Part shown: in pieces, positions 9,064-14,590 of the stretch
Numbering within the stretch: the first letter of the stretch is position 1
How the letters are laid out: every line of letters begins with the position of its first letter
From: Clostridia bacterium
GTDB taxonomy: Bacteria; Bacillota_A; Clostridia; Christensenellales; UBA1242
DNA length: 14,590 nt
Assembly (NCBI GenBank): GCA_017454425.1
Contig: JAFTCZ010000065.1
Coordinates: 1-14,590 of the forward strand
Reading direction: 5' to 3'
Notes under the pieces: generated by a model
Databases searched by the model: none
What the model was told of the DNA's origin: nothing
The model's input: the letters and a program-made list of their open reading frames with translations, nothing else
Made by a program: the position numbers and the translations under genes

Positions 9064-10061
9064 TAAATGTGTTGTTGGCATTTATTATTTCGTTTGTTTG
9101 CGGGTTGGGGCTTGTGCCACTGGTGTTTTGGCTTGTTGATAAGGCAAGGGCAAAACAAACAATATTGCATTATGTAACAACTCACAAAAACAAAAATGGC
9201 ACTCGCACCTTAGGAGGGCTAGTGTTTGTATTTGCAACTTGCTTGGTTGTACCGTTTTTCTTGTCCTCTAGTTCTAGGCTTGCATATATTGCATTGGCTG
9301 TGTTTTTAAGTTTTGGGCTGCTTGGTTTTTTGGACGATTTTATTAAAATTCGCACGCACAAAAATATGGGACTAAGGGCCTATCAAAAAATAATTGGACA
9401 ATTGGGCATATCGGTTTTAATTGCCATATTTGTTTATAATTCAAATCTTATTGGCACGCAAATATATTTGCCGTGGTCTTTTGAAAAAATTGATATTGGC
9501 TGGGGCATTATACCGCTTACCATTTTGGTTTTTTTGGCAGTAACAAATAGCGCGAACCTAACCGATGGATTAGACGGTCTGGCGGGTGGTGTAAGTTTTG
9601 TTGCATTAACGGGGCTGTGCGTATTAATTGCAGTTTTGTGTGGACACCTTAACAATCAAGGAGTGGGGCTTAACATAATTCAAGAATATCACAATTTAAT
9701 ACTTCTTGGCGTATGTGTTTGTGGTGGTGTTCTTGCTTTTTTGTGTGTAAATAGTTATCCTGCAAAAATATTTATGGGTGATACGGGCTCTCTTGCGCTT
9801 GGTGGAGTGATTGCAACCATAGCAGTATTTACACAGTTGTCACTTGTGTTGCCAATACTATGTGTTTGCTTTTTGGTAAGTGCTGTTAGTGTTCTTATTC
9901 AGGTTGTATATTATAAACTAAAACACAAACGAGTGTTTTTAATGGCACCACTTCATCATCATTTTGAAAAGAAGGGCGTGCATGAAAGCAAAATAGTTGC
10001 CATATATATAATAGTGACAATTTTAAGCGCAACGCTAACGATTGTTTTATCTATTATATGA
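9060..10061 (+). CDS. mraY: Phospho-N-acetylmuramoyl-pentapeptide transferase
   Basis: MraY is the integral membrane enzyme that transfers phospho-MurNAc-pentapeptide from UDP to undecaprenyl phosphate, giving lipid I. The 333-residue product is rich in hydrophobic segments, consistent with the family's ten membrane passes. Signature blocks are the cytoplasmic loop ending GTRTLGG (commonly GTPTMGG, so the Pro is Arg here), LDDF (D92, D93) for magnesium binding, TNSANLTDGLDGLAGG, the catalytic-region FMGDTGSLALGG, and the histidine block APLHHHFEKKG. The start is GTG 9060, overlapping the murE stop TGA as GTGA. No separate ribosome site is obvious beyond AAAGAGG in the end of murE. The stop TGA at 10059-10061 overlaps the murD ribosome site. 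The family is certain and the start is well supported by the overlap. Confidence 0.96.
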   Translation: MINVLLAFIISFVCGLGLVPLVFWLVDKARAKQTILHYVTTHKNKNGTRTLGGLVFVFATCLVVPFFLSSSSRLAYIALAVFLSFGLLGFLDDFIKIRTHKNMGLRAYQKIIGQLGISVLIAIFVYNSNLIGTQIYLPWSFEKIDIGWGIIPLTILVFLAVTNSANLTDGLDGLAGGVSFVALTGLCVLIAVLCGHLNNQGVGLNIIQEYHNLILLGVCVCGGVLAFLCVNSYPAKIFMGDTGSLALGGVIATIAVFTQLSLVLPILCVCFLVSAVSVLIQVVYYKLKHKRVFLMAPLHHHFEKKGVHESKIVAIYIIVTILSATLTIVLSII

Positions 10062-10068
10062 GGTGATT

Positions 10069-11421
10069 ATGCGATATTTGGTTGTGGGGGCAGGAATAAG
10101 TGGTTTGGGTGCTGCCAGTCTTTTAACAAAGCTTGGCGAAGATGTAGTTCTGTATGATCAAAACAAAGAAAAATTATTATCAGTGGCAGAAGCAGGACTG
10201 GTAGATAAAAAGGTAGAACTATGCACAAAAAACTTGTACAAAACGATAAAAAATAGTGAGTGCATAGTATTAAGTCCGGGAATATGTTTGGATAATAAAA
10301 TTCAAAAACTGATACAAGAAAAACATATAACACTAATAAGCGAGATAGAATTGGGTGCTATGCACTGCACGGCTGATATTGTTGCCATAACAGGAACAAA
10401 CGGTAAAACCACAACAACATTGCTTACAACGCATATTCTAAACAAAACAGGCCACAAAGCACAAGCGGTGGGAAATGTTGGTGTAAGCTTATGCAGTGTG
10501 GTGCATAGTACTTGCCCAAACGATTTGTTAATATGCGAAGTAAGTAGTTTTCAACTATTGCATACTATGCACTTTTGCCCGCACATAAGCGTATTTCTTA
10601 ATTTTGCGTCCGATCACTTGAATGTGCACAAAGATATTAATGAATACTTGCAGGCCAAAAAGAAGATTTTTGCAAACCAAACTTCAAAAGATTATGCCAT
10701 ATTTAATTATGATGACGAGGTTGTGCGACAAGTTGCAACCGAATGTAAGGCAAACATAATATTTATTAGTGCAAAACAAGAATTAAGTGGCATGCAGAAT
10801 TGTGCATGGATAGAACACAATACTATGCACATAAAACTTGACGGACTTTCTTATGAAGTTGCCTTAAATAACAAAACCCTTGCCAGAGGACCAAACACAT
10901 ATAATACACTTGCTGCTTGCGTTATTGCATTATTGTATGATACCAATCCACATAAGATACAAAACGCTCTTTTAGATTATAAATTGCCAGCACACAGGTG
11001 TGAATATTTTGCAAAAGTTGATGGAGTTTCTTTTGTTGATGATTCAAAGGCCACAAACATTCATGCAACAAAAAACGCAATACAAAGTTTTGATACCCCA
11101 ATTGTTTTGATGTTGGGGGGAAGTGATAAAGGTGAAAGTTTTGATGAGTTTTTGCATAATCTTGCTCATAATGTCAAGATGGTTGTATGTTTTGGTAAAA
11201 TGGGTAAAAAAATATTTAAGTTGTGCCAAAAATATTTAATTCCATCTATTTATCAAAAAGATTTGGCACTTGCAGTAAAAAAGGCCAAAGAAAACGCCAT
11301 TTTGGGCGATGTTGTATTGTTTAGCCCAGCGTGTGCAAGCTTTGATAAATTTTCAAGTTATCAAGAGCGTGGCGAATTTTTTAAGTATTTGGTAAACGGA
11401 GAAAATGTTGCTAAAAACTAA
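10069..11421 (+). CDS. murD: UDP-N-acetylmuramoyl-L-alanine:D-glutamate ligase
   Basis: MurD is the cytosolic ATP-dependent ligase that adds D-glutamate to UDP-MurNAc-L-Ala, the step before MurE. The 450 residues match the family length. Visible motifs are the N-terminal Rossmann-like VVGAGISGLGAA (5-16), LSPGI (68-72), the ATP loop GTNGKTTT (109-116), VGNVG, EVSSFQL, NFASDHLNVH, the arginine block PAHRCEYF, DDSKATN, and the C-terminal LFSPACASFDKFSSYQERG. ATG 10069 is preferred; GAGGTG (10060-10065) overlaps the mraY stop and lies close to it. TTG 10042 would create a long overlap without need. The gene carries six copies (four exact, two with one mismatch) of the TACTATGCAC/GTGCATAGTA word in a 614-bp stretch, the densest cluster in the window. 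They fall outside the catalytic motifs. The last 17 nt overlap the SEDS gene. Confidence 0.96.
   Translation: MRYLVVGAGISGLGAASLLTKLGEDVVLYDQNKEKLLSVAEAGLVDKKVELCTKNLYKTIKNSECIVLSPGICLDNKIQKLIQEKHITLISEIELGAMHCTADIVAITGTNGKTTTTLLTTHILNKTGHKAQAVGNVGVSLCSVVHSTCPNDLLICEVSSFQLLHTMHFCPHISVFLNFASDHLNVHKDINEYLQAKKKIFANQTSKDYAIFNYDDEVVRQVATECKANIIFISAKQELSGMQNCAWIEHNTMHIKLDGLSYEVALNNKTLARGPNTYNTLAACVIALLYDTNPHKIQNALLDYKLPAHRCEYFAKVDGVSFVDDSKATNIHATKNAIQSFDTPIVLMLGGSDKGESFDEFLHNLAHNVKMVVCFGKMGKKIFKLCQKYLIPSIYQKDLALAVKKAKENAILGDVVLFSPACASFDKFSSYQERGEFFKYLVNGENVAKN
10217..10269. repeat. Inverted pair of the TACTATGCAC word inside murD
   Basis: ACTATGCAC (10218-10226, one mismatch to the 10-mer at its first base) and GTGCATAGTA (10260-10269, exact) face each other. 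TTGTACAAAA lies between them, just as TTGTACAAAA lies between the arms of the intergenic pair at 2292-2325. The shared core plus spacer words suggest one common element. It is read through as coding sequence (peptides LCT and CIV). Confidence 0.75.
10356..10365 (+). repeat. One-mismatch copy of the TACTATGCAC word in murD
   Basis: TGCTATGCAC differs from the word at its second base only. It encodes A-M-H within the linker before the ATP-loop strand. On its own this copy would not be significant; it is listed because it lies in the murD cluster. Confidence 0.5.
10501..10572. repeat. Inverted pair of exact word copies in murD
   Basis: GTGCATAGTAC (10501-10511) and TACTATGCAC (10563-10572) are exact, opposite-strand copies about 50 nt apart. 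The right copy is followed by TTTT, as at 2377 and 11465. They are read in different codon phases, as V-H-S-T and T-M-H-F. Confidence 0.8.
10821..10830 (+). repeat. Exact copy of the TACTATGCAC word in murD
   Basis: This exact 10-bp copy is read as T-M-H in a variable stretch of MurD, between the central and C-terminal conserved blocks. Confidence 0.75.
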
Positions 11422-12514
11422 GTTTTTTGATAAAAATTCCATAATAATTGCACTTTTAACAATAGTACTATGCACTTTTGGTATATTAATGGTTTATTCG
11501 GCATCTTGTTATAATGCCGAACACAATTTTGGCACAAGCACATATTTTGTTACAAAACAACTTATAGGTTTTGGCCTTGGTATAGTGGCCATGTTTGTAT
11601 TATCGCGCGTTGATTATCATTTCTTGTCAAAAATGTATATCCCGGCCCTAATTGTTGGTATATTGCTGCTTATTGTTGTTTTAATTCCGGGTGTTGGTAT
11701 ATCAAGTTATGGGGCAAGGCGCTGGATAGGTTTTGGACCGTTGAGTTTTCAGGCAAGTGAGATTTCAAAATTTTGTTTTATAATTTTTTGTGCGGGGTAT
11801 ATGACAAAATACAAAGACCGCATGACTACTTTTGTGGGTACTTTGCCCATACTGTGCAGTGGTCTTGTGATGTGCCTGCTTATTATGCTCGAGCCCAATA
11901 TGTCCATAACAATTTGTTTTGGTGTTGTTATGGTTGTTATGTTGTTGATTGGTGGCATGAGAATAAAACATCTTGCTGGCCTTTCGGTGCCTGCTTTTTG
12001 TGCTGTCCCTTTGCTTATCTTAACAGAACCTTACAGATTAAAAAGATTGTTTGCTTTTATTAATCCTTGGGCAAGTCCGCAAGGTGAGGGCTTTCAGCTT
12101 ATTCAGTCACTTTATGCGTTGGGGGCAGGCAATTTGTTTGGTGTTGGTCTTTTTAATTCACAACAAAAATATGCTTTTTTGCCATTTAGTGAAAGTGATT
12201 TTATCTTTTCAATTATTGGCGAAGAATTGGGCTTTGTTGGTGCATTAGGTGTTATGTTGGCTTTTGCAGTTTTGATTTTCTTTGGTTATAAAGTTTCAAT
12301 AAATGCCAAAGACCGTTTTGGTTGTTATTTGGGGGTGGGCATAACAAGTATTTTGGCTGTTCAAGTTTTGTTAAATATTGCCGTTGTGACGGGGGCCATT
12401 CCGCCAACAGGGCTACCGTTGCCGTTTATATCGGCAGGCTCAACTTCGCTTGTTGTATTTATGGCGGCAATAGGAGTATTATTAAATATAAACAAACAAT
12501 CAAAAAGCATATAA
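11405..12514 (+). CDS. ftsW: SEDS-family peptidoglycan glycosyltransferase (FtsW/SpoVE type)
   Basis: SEDS proteins polymerise lipid II into glycan strands in the cytoplasmic membrane and work with a class B PBP, here most likely the one at 5677. The 369-residue product is strongly hydrophobic with about ten membrane segments. Family blocks are GILMVYSAS near the N-terminus, GARRWIGFGPLSFQASEISK, EPNMS, the long outside loop with INPWASPQGEGFQLIQSLYALG, FLPFSESDFIFSIIGEELG containing the catalytic Asp of SEDS enzymes, and PPTGLPLPFISAGSTSL. ATG 11405 overlaps murD by 17 nt. GGAG (11398-11401) is unusually close, so the in-frame TTG at 11408 is a possible alternative start. Position next to murD fits FtsW or SpoVE; motifs cannot separate these. 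No murG follows, and this is the last cell-wall gene in the window. One exact GTACTATGCAC word lies at 11465-11475. Confidence 0.95.
   Translation: MLLKTKFFDKNSIIIALLTIVLCTFGILMVYSASCYNAEHNFGTSTYFVTKQLIGFGLGIVAMFVLSRVDYHFLSKMYIPALIVGILLLIVVLIPGVGISSYGARRWIGFGPLSFQASEISKFCFIIFCAGYMTKYKDRMTTFVGTLPILCSGLVMCLLIMLEPNMSITICFGVVMVVMLLIGGMRIKHLAGLSVPAFCAVPLLILTEPYRLKRLFAFINPWASPQGEGFQLIQSLYALGAGNLFGVGLFNSQQKYAFLPFSESDFIFSIIGEELGFVGALGVMLAFAVLIFFGYKVSINAKDRFGCYLGVGITSILAVQVLLNIAVVTGAIPPTGLPLPFISAGSTSLVVFMAAIGVLLNINKQSKSI
11465..11475 (+). repeat. Exact copy of the GTACTATGCAC word in ftsW
   Basis: GTACTATGCAC is followed by TTTT and read as V-L-C-T-F in the first membrane segment. The codon phase differs from that of the exact copies in murD. 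Confidence 0.75.
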
Positions 12515-12608
12515 AAGTATTTTCTTATTATTTTGTGAAAGTTAGATACAAAAATGAGAATATTATGGTAAACTATGTATGGTTACATTTATATTAAAAG
12601 GAGAAAAT

Positions 12609-13154
12609 ATGATAATAGAGACCGAAAGATTAATTTTGCGTGAGTGGCAACTTGATGATGTAGATGCAATGGTAGATGGATTAAGCAATTTTGATGTGGC
12701 AAAATATTTAACGGTACCATTCCCATACACTAAAGAAAACGCCGTTGATTTTATAGAAAAACATAATAAAAATGACGAAAGTAATTATTATTTTGCTGTA
12801 ACAAAAAAATCTGATGGTGCAGTTATTGGCGGAACAAGTTTAAGTTGTAAAGATGACACAAACTTAGAAAATGGTGGGCTTTGGCTAAATCAAAAGTTCC
12901 ATAACAATGGCTATGGAACAGAATTATGGTATGCTATGATAAAATTTTGGTTTTCTGATAAAAGCCGTAATGTGCTGATAAGTGGATATTATAGTTTTAA
13001 TAATGCTTCAGAAAAATTGCATAAAAAACTTGGGTTTAAGGTTATTGGAAAGAAAAAACAATTTTGTCCAGCACTTAAAGAAGATGTTGATGCTATTACA
13101 GTAAGACTAACGCGTGACGATTTTGAACAAATTTGTTTATCCAAAAATATTTAG
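12609..13154 (+). CDS. GNAT-family N-acetyltransferase, RimJ/RimL-like
   Basis: The 181-residue product starts with IETERLILREWQLDD, the standard opening of RimJ/RimL-type GNAT enzymes, and has the acetyl-CoA loop HNNGYGTELW, a variant of the Q/R-x-x-G-x-G/A motif. The C-terminal NNASEKLHKKLGFKVIGK is the usual N-x-x-S-x-x-x-x-x-K-x-G-F block. These enzymes move an acetyl group from acetyl-CoA to a protein N-terminus or small amine; the substrate here cannot be told. ATG 12609 is chosen for AAAAGGAG (12596-12603) five nt upstream. An ATG at 12579 lacks a ribosome site. The gene lies 94 nt after ftsW with no clear terminator or promoter between them, so it may be read from the division operon or from a promoter I could not identify. 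No link to cell-wall synthesis is evident. Confidence 0.92.
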   Translation: MIIETERLILREWQLDDVDAMVDGLSNFDVAKYLTVPFPYTKENAVDFIEKHNKNDESNYYFAVTKKSDGAVIGGTSLSCKDDTNLENGGLWLNQKFHNNGYGTELWYAMIKFWFSDKSRNVLISGYYSFNNASEKLHKKLGFKVIGKKKQFCPALKEDVDAITVRLTRDDFEQICLSKNI

Positions 13155-13299
13155 TCTTTTTTGTTGTGACATAATTAAACAAAAAGGGGATAAAAATGGG
13201 TAGTAATATAAAGTTTTTGCAAAACATATTAAATTTGAATAATATTGTTGAAACAATAGAAAAAAAATCTAGATACACTTTTGAAAATAATACCCGAAT
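13155..13299. other. Short gene-poor stretch after the GNAT gene
   Basis: This AT-rich segment has an ATG at 13196 with a G-rich ribosome-like site (AAAAAGGGG), opening a 77-codon frame. That frame runs through the terminator at 13300 and the promoter at 13343 and into the next gene, so it is unlikely to be a functional gene. Nothing else recognisable is present. Confidence 0.5.
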
Positions 13300-13330
13300 A
13301 AAAAAAGTGGCAAAAATGCCGCTTTTTTTG
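13300..13330 (+). terminator. Intrinsic terminator downstream of the GNAT gene
   Basis: AAAAAAAGTGGC (13300-13311) pairs with GCCGCTTTTTTT (13318-13329) around the loop AAAAAT, with one G-U wobble in the stem. It is followed by TTTTTTCTC. It lies about 150 nt after the GNAT stop and directly before the next promoter, so it probably insulates the small gene that follows. Confidence 0.8.
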
Positions 13331-13342
13331 TTTTTTCTCATC

Positions 13343-13371
13343 TTGACAAGGTTTATTGTGTGTGTTATCAT
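13343..13371 (+). promoter_or_regulatory. Strong SigA-type promoter
   Basis: A perfect -35 TTGACA (13343-13348) and a five-of-six -10 TATCAT (13366-13371) are separated by the optimal 17 nt. It lies immediately after a terminator. Predicted transcription starts near 13378, about 24 nt before the ATG of the small coiled-coil gene. Confidence 0.85.
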
Positions 13372-13401
13372 TATCAAAACATTAATAGAGGAGTGTGTCG
13401 T

Positions 13402-13665
13402 ATGGCAAATCAACAAGGCAAGGAACTAGCAAAACAAATGCTAGAACAAAAACAAGATAGCAAGATGGTTGCAAAAGAGCAACAATCTTGGTTTGCAAGC
13501 AAAGAAGAAGAAAGTGCTTACAAGGCTGTGCTTGAGGCGCGAGAAGCTGTTGCAAAGGCGCAAAACGCACTAATTCTTGCAACTCGTGCGTTAGAAAAAG
13601 CACAACAAAAATTAGAAGAAGACAAGTATGTCTACGAAGTAGAAAGTTGGGTTGCTGGTGTGTAA
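13402..13665 (+). CDS. Small coiled-coil protein of unknown function
   Basis: The 87-residue product is highly charged and Ala, Glu, Lys and Gln rich. Residues 35-75 (EEESAYKAVLEAREAVAKAQ onward to about LEKAQQKLEEDK) form a long predicted amphipathic helix with a heptad-like pattern of Ala and Leu. There is no Cys, no signal peptide and no membrane segment. ATG 13402 has AGAGGAG (13387-13393) 8 nt upstream; an in-frame ATG at 13360 lies inside the promoter and is rejected. The gene has its own strong promoter and its own terminator, so it is a single-gene unit likely expressed at a high level. I do not recognise the family. A structural or nucleoid- or partner-binding role is possible, but nothing in the sequence shows it. 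Gene reality is well supported by the promoter, ribosome site and terminator. Confidence 0.85.
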   Translation: MANQQGKELAKQMLEQKQDSKMVAKEQQSWFASKEEESAYKAVLEAREAVAKAQNALILATRALEKAQQKLEEDKYVYEVESWVAGV

Positions 13666-13668
13666 ATA

Positions 13669-13703
13669 AAAAAACAATGGTAGTTTTGCCATTGTTTTTG
13701 TTT
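13669..13703. terminator. Bidirectional intrinsic terminator between convergent genes
   Basis: AAAACAATGG (13671-13680) pairs perfectly with CCATTGTTTT (13689-13698) around an 8-nt loop. A T tract follows on the plus strand, and the A run before the stem gives a T tract on the minus strand. It can therefore end both the rightward small coiled-coil gene and the leftward TSCPD gene. Confidence 0.88.
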
Positions 13704-14014
13704 TAATGTATCTCAAGCACAATTGGGTGTCCGCGCTGTTTAACGGTTTCGTTTTGATTTTCCATCTCTTCGCAACGCTTTTTATAAAGGCATAATGCAC
13801 AAGCAAGTTGGTCGGGGCAAGAGGTGTTGTTTTTGCACAATATGCCACGGCACTTTTCGATAATAAAATCGATATCTTTGCCAATAAGAAGTCTTGCAAG
13901 TGCCTGCATGCCACCTGCACACCCTCCCAAAAATTTAAGGTCAACCAAAATGTTGTCTTTAACTGTAAATAATATTTGTCTAGCACATGTTCCTACTGTA
14001 CGATATGACTCCAT
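13703..14014 (-). CDS. TSCPD-domain protein (TIGR03905-like) with Cys-bearing C-terminal extension
   Basis: The 103-residue product begins MESYRTVGTCARQI and continues through KFLGGCAGGMQALARLLIGKDIDF to CRGILCKNNTSCPDQLACAL. This is the order of the TSCPD family, named for exactly that motif and related to a domain found in some ribonucleotide reductases. Stand-alone members are usually around 80 residues; here a tail of about 30 residues follows, with CALCLYKKRCEEME and a polar end. There are eight cysteines (10, 32, 55, 60, 66, 72, 75, 81), which suggests metal binding, although no function is established for the stand-alone form. ATG at 14014-14012 has AGGAG (complement of 14022-14026) 7 nt upstream. 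It starts 22 nt after the stop of the DUF4364-type gene and is probably co-transcribed with it. It ends at the bidirectional terminator. Confidence 0.92.
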   Translation of the reverse strand: MESYRTVGTCARQILFTVKDNILVDLKFLGGCAGGMQALARLLIGKDIDFIIEKCRGILCKNNTSCPDQLACALCLYKKRCEEMENQNETVKQRGHPIVLEIH

Positions 14015-14036
14015 AATCTTACTCCTAAAATTAAAA

Positions 14037-14576
14037 TTAACCCATTAGATTAGTGTAAACAAATTCATAAAAGTTTGGCGCTTTTGTTGTCCAAATTTCA
14101 ACCGCTCTAACAGCATCAGCCCTTGTTTGCATATTAATTTTTATTTCAAACATAGGTTTTGATGAAGCTGTCTCGGTAATGCGCAAAATGACCAAGTAAG
14201 TGCCATCACTGTTTTTGGTAAATTCTCCAATATATTCTTGCAAACGCTTAAAATACATACGATTGGTCTTGCAAAAATTTGAGATAGCGTTGCGTGTATC
14301 ATCGGGTATTTCTTCGTAATAAATAGATAGACCATTGCGCCCTTTTGCGGTAAGTGTATATCTACTGTGTTTTGGGTCATCGTCTGGTGTATAAATAAAA
14401 CCATCTCGCAAAAGGTCATGAAAAACACTTACACATTCCATATAATTTATCCAATCATTTCGGGTGGTGCAAATGTCCATAATAAATTGTTCGCTTAGCG
14501 GAATTTCAATTTGCTCAAGCATATATAGGAGTATCAATTTGGTACCAAAGTCATCATGCGAAAACTCTAATTTCAA
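14037..14576 (-). CDS. DUF4364-type protein, probable winged-helix N-terminal domain
   Basis: The 179-residue product matches by eye the Clostridia family DUF4364. It starts with KLILLYMLEQIEIPLSEQFIMDI, then a helix-rich segment with HDLLRDGFIY and SRYTLTAKGRNGL (72-84), which looks like the recognition helix and wing of a winged-helix domain. A beta-rich C-terminal half follows (YLVILRITETASSKPMFEIKI, 127-147) with a final helix ADAVRAVEIWTTKAPNFYEFV. DNA binding is plausible but unproven. The start is TTG (14576-14574), with a very strong AGGAGGG (complement of 14582-14588) 5 nt upstream; no better in-frame ATG lies near. The promoter must lie beyond the window. It is the first visible gene of a leftward unit with the TSCPD gene. 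Confidence 0.88.
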   Translation of the reverse strand: MKLEFSHDDFGTKLILLYMLEQIEIPLSEQFIMDICTTRNDWINYMECVSVFHDLLRDGFIYTPDDDPKHSRYTLTAKGRNGLSIYYEEIPDDTRNAISNFCKTNRMYFKRLQEYIGEFTKNSDGTYLVILRITETASSKPMFEIKINMQTRADAVRAVEIWTTKAPNFYEFVYTNLMG

Positions 14577-14590
14577 AATAACCCTCCTAT

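Noticed and set aside
10042..10068. TTG start at 10042 for murD
   Set aside because: It would add nine residues before the conserved Rossmann start and overlap mraY by 20 nt, while ATG 10069 begins exactly at the family N-terminus with a ribosome site nearby.
11749..12248. His/Asn-rich or Cys/Tyr-rich frames within ftsW
   Set aside because: They are shadows of a SEDS gene whose motifs are intact in the main frame; no ribosome sites.
13196..13429. Possible 77-residue protein with a hydrophobic segment
   Set aside because: Although AAAAAGGGG precedes its ATG, the frame runs across an intrinsic terminator (13300-13330) and a near-consensus promoter (13343-13371) and into the next gene. Its hydrophobic part is largely the T tract of the terminator.
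13612..13986. Minus-strand frame of 124 codons
   Set aside because: It is out of frame with the TSCPD gene, runs through the bidirectional terminator and lacks a ribosome site.

Overview
The window is AT-rich DNA from a bacterium that reads with the standard bacterial code (TGA is used as a stop) and has strong AGGAGG-type ribosome binding sites. It most likely comes from a member of the class Clostridia, probably an uncultured, spore-forming lineage. The evidence is a DUF4364-type protein, a TSCPD-domain protein, a SpoVD-like penicillin-binding protein with one PASTA domain, a Clostridia-type Cys-containing protein behind a sporulation-type promoter motif, and a MurE carrying the DNPR motif of meso-diaminopimelate-adding enzymes. 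Genus-level assignment is not possible from the sequence alone.

Layout. Positions 1-2146, minus strand: a two-gene unit of a divergent GT2/GtrB-like membrane protein with a lysine-rich tail, followed 14 nt later by gap (GAPDH, cut off by the window edge). Positions 2147-2457: a gene-free spacer with three copies of a short word, GTGCATAGTAC or its complement, and a SigE/SigK-like promoter motif. Positions 2458-3203: a possible spore-coat-type hypothetical protein and its terminator. Positions 3217-12514, plus strand: a tightly packed operon of metallophosphoesterase, rsmH, an unknown single-pass membrane protein in the ftsL position, a PASTA-containing division or sporulation PBP, murE, mraY, murD and a SEDS protein (ftsW/spoVE). 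Positions 12609-13154: a GNAT acetyltransferase. Positions 13343-13703: a small coiled-coil protein with its own promoter and terminator. Positions 13703-14576, minus strand: a DUF4364-type gene followed by a TSCPD-domain gene.

The central operon is a division and cell wall (dcw) cluster. MurE and MurD build the muropeptide stem, MraY places it on undecaprenyl phosphate, the SEDS protein polymerises the glycan and its partner PBP cross-links it, while RsmH methylates 16S rRNA. The cluster is reduced compared with textbook versions: there is no mraZ in front, no murF between murE and mraY, and no murG, murC, murB, ftsQ/divIB, ftsA or ftsZ after the SEDS gene within the window.

The most unusual signal is a 10-11 bp word, TACTATGCAC / GTGCATAGTA. 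It occurs nine times exactly and three times with one mismatch, on both strands, in intergenic DNA and inside the PBP, murD and ftsW genes in all three codon phases. It often occurs as inverted pairs that can form hairpins. The second point of interest is the ftsL-position protein, which does not look like FtsL. The third is the GT2-like protein with apparently eroded catalytic motifs.
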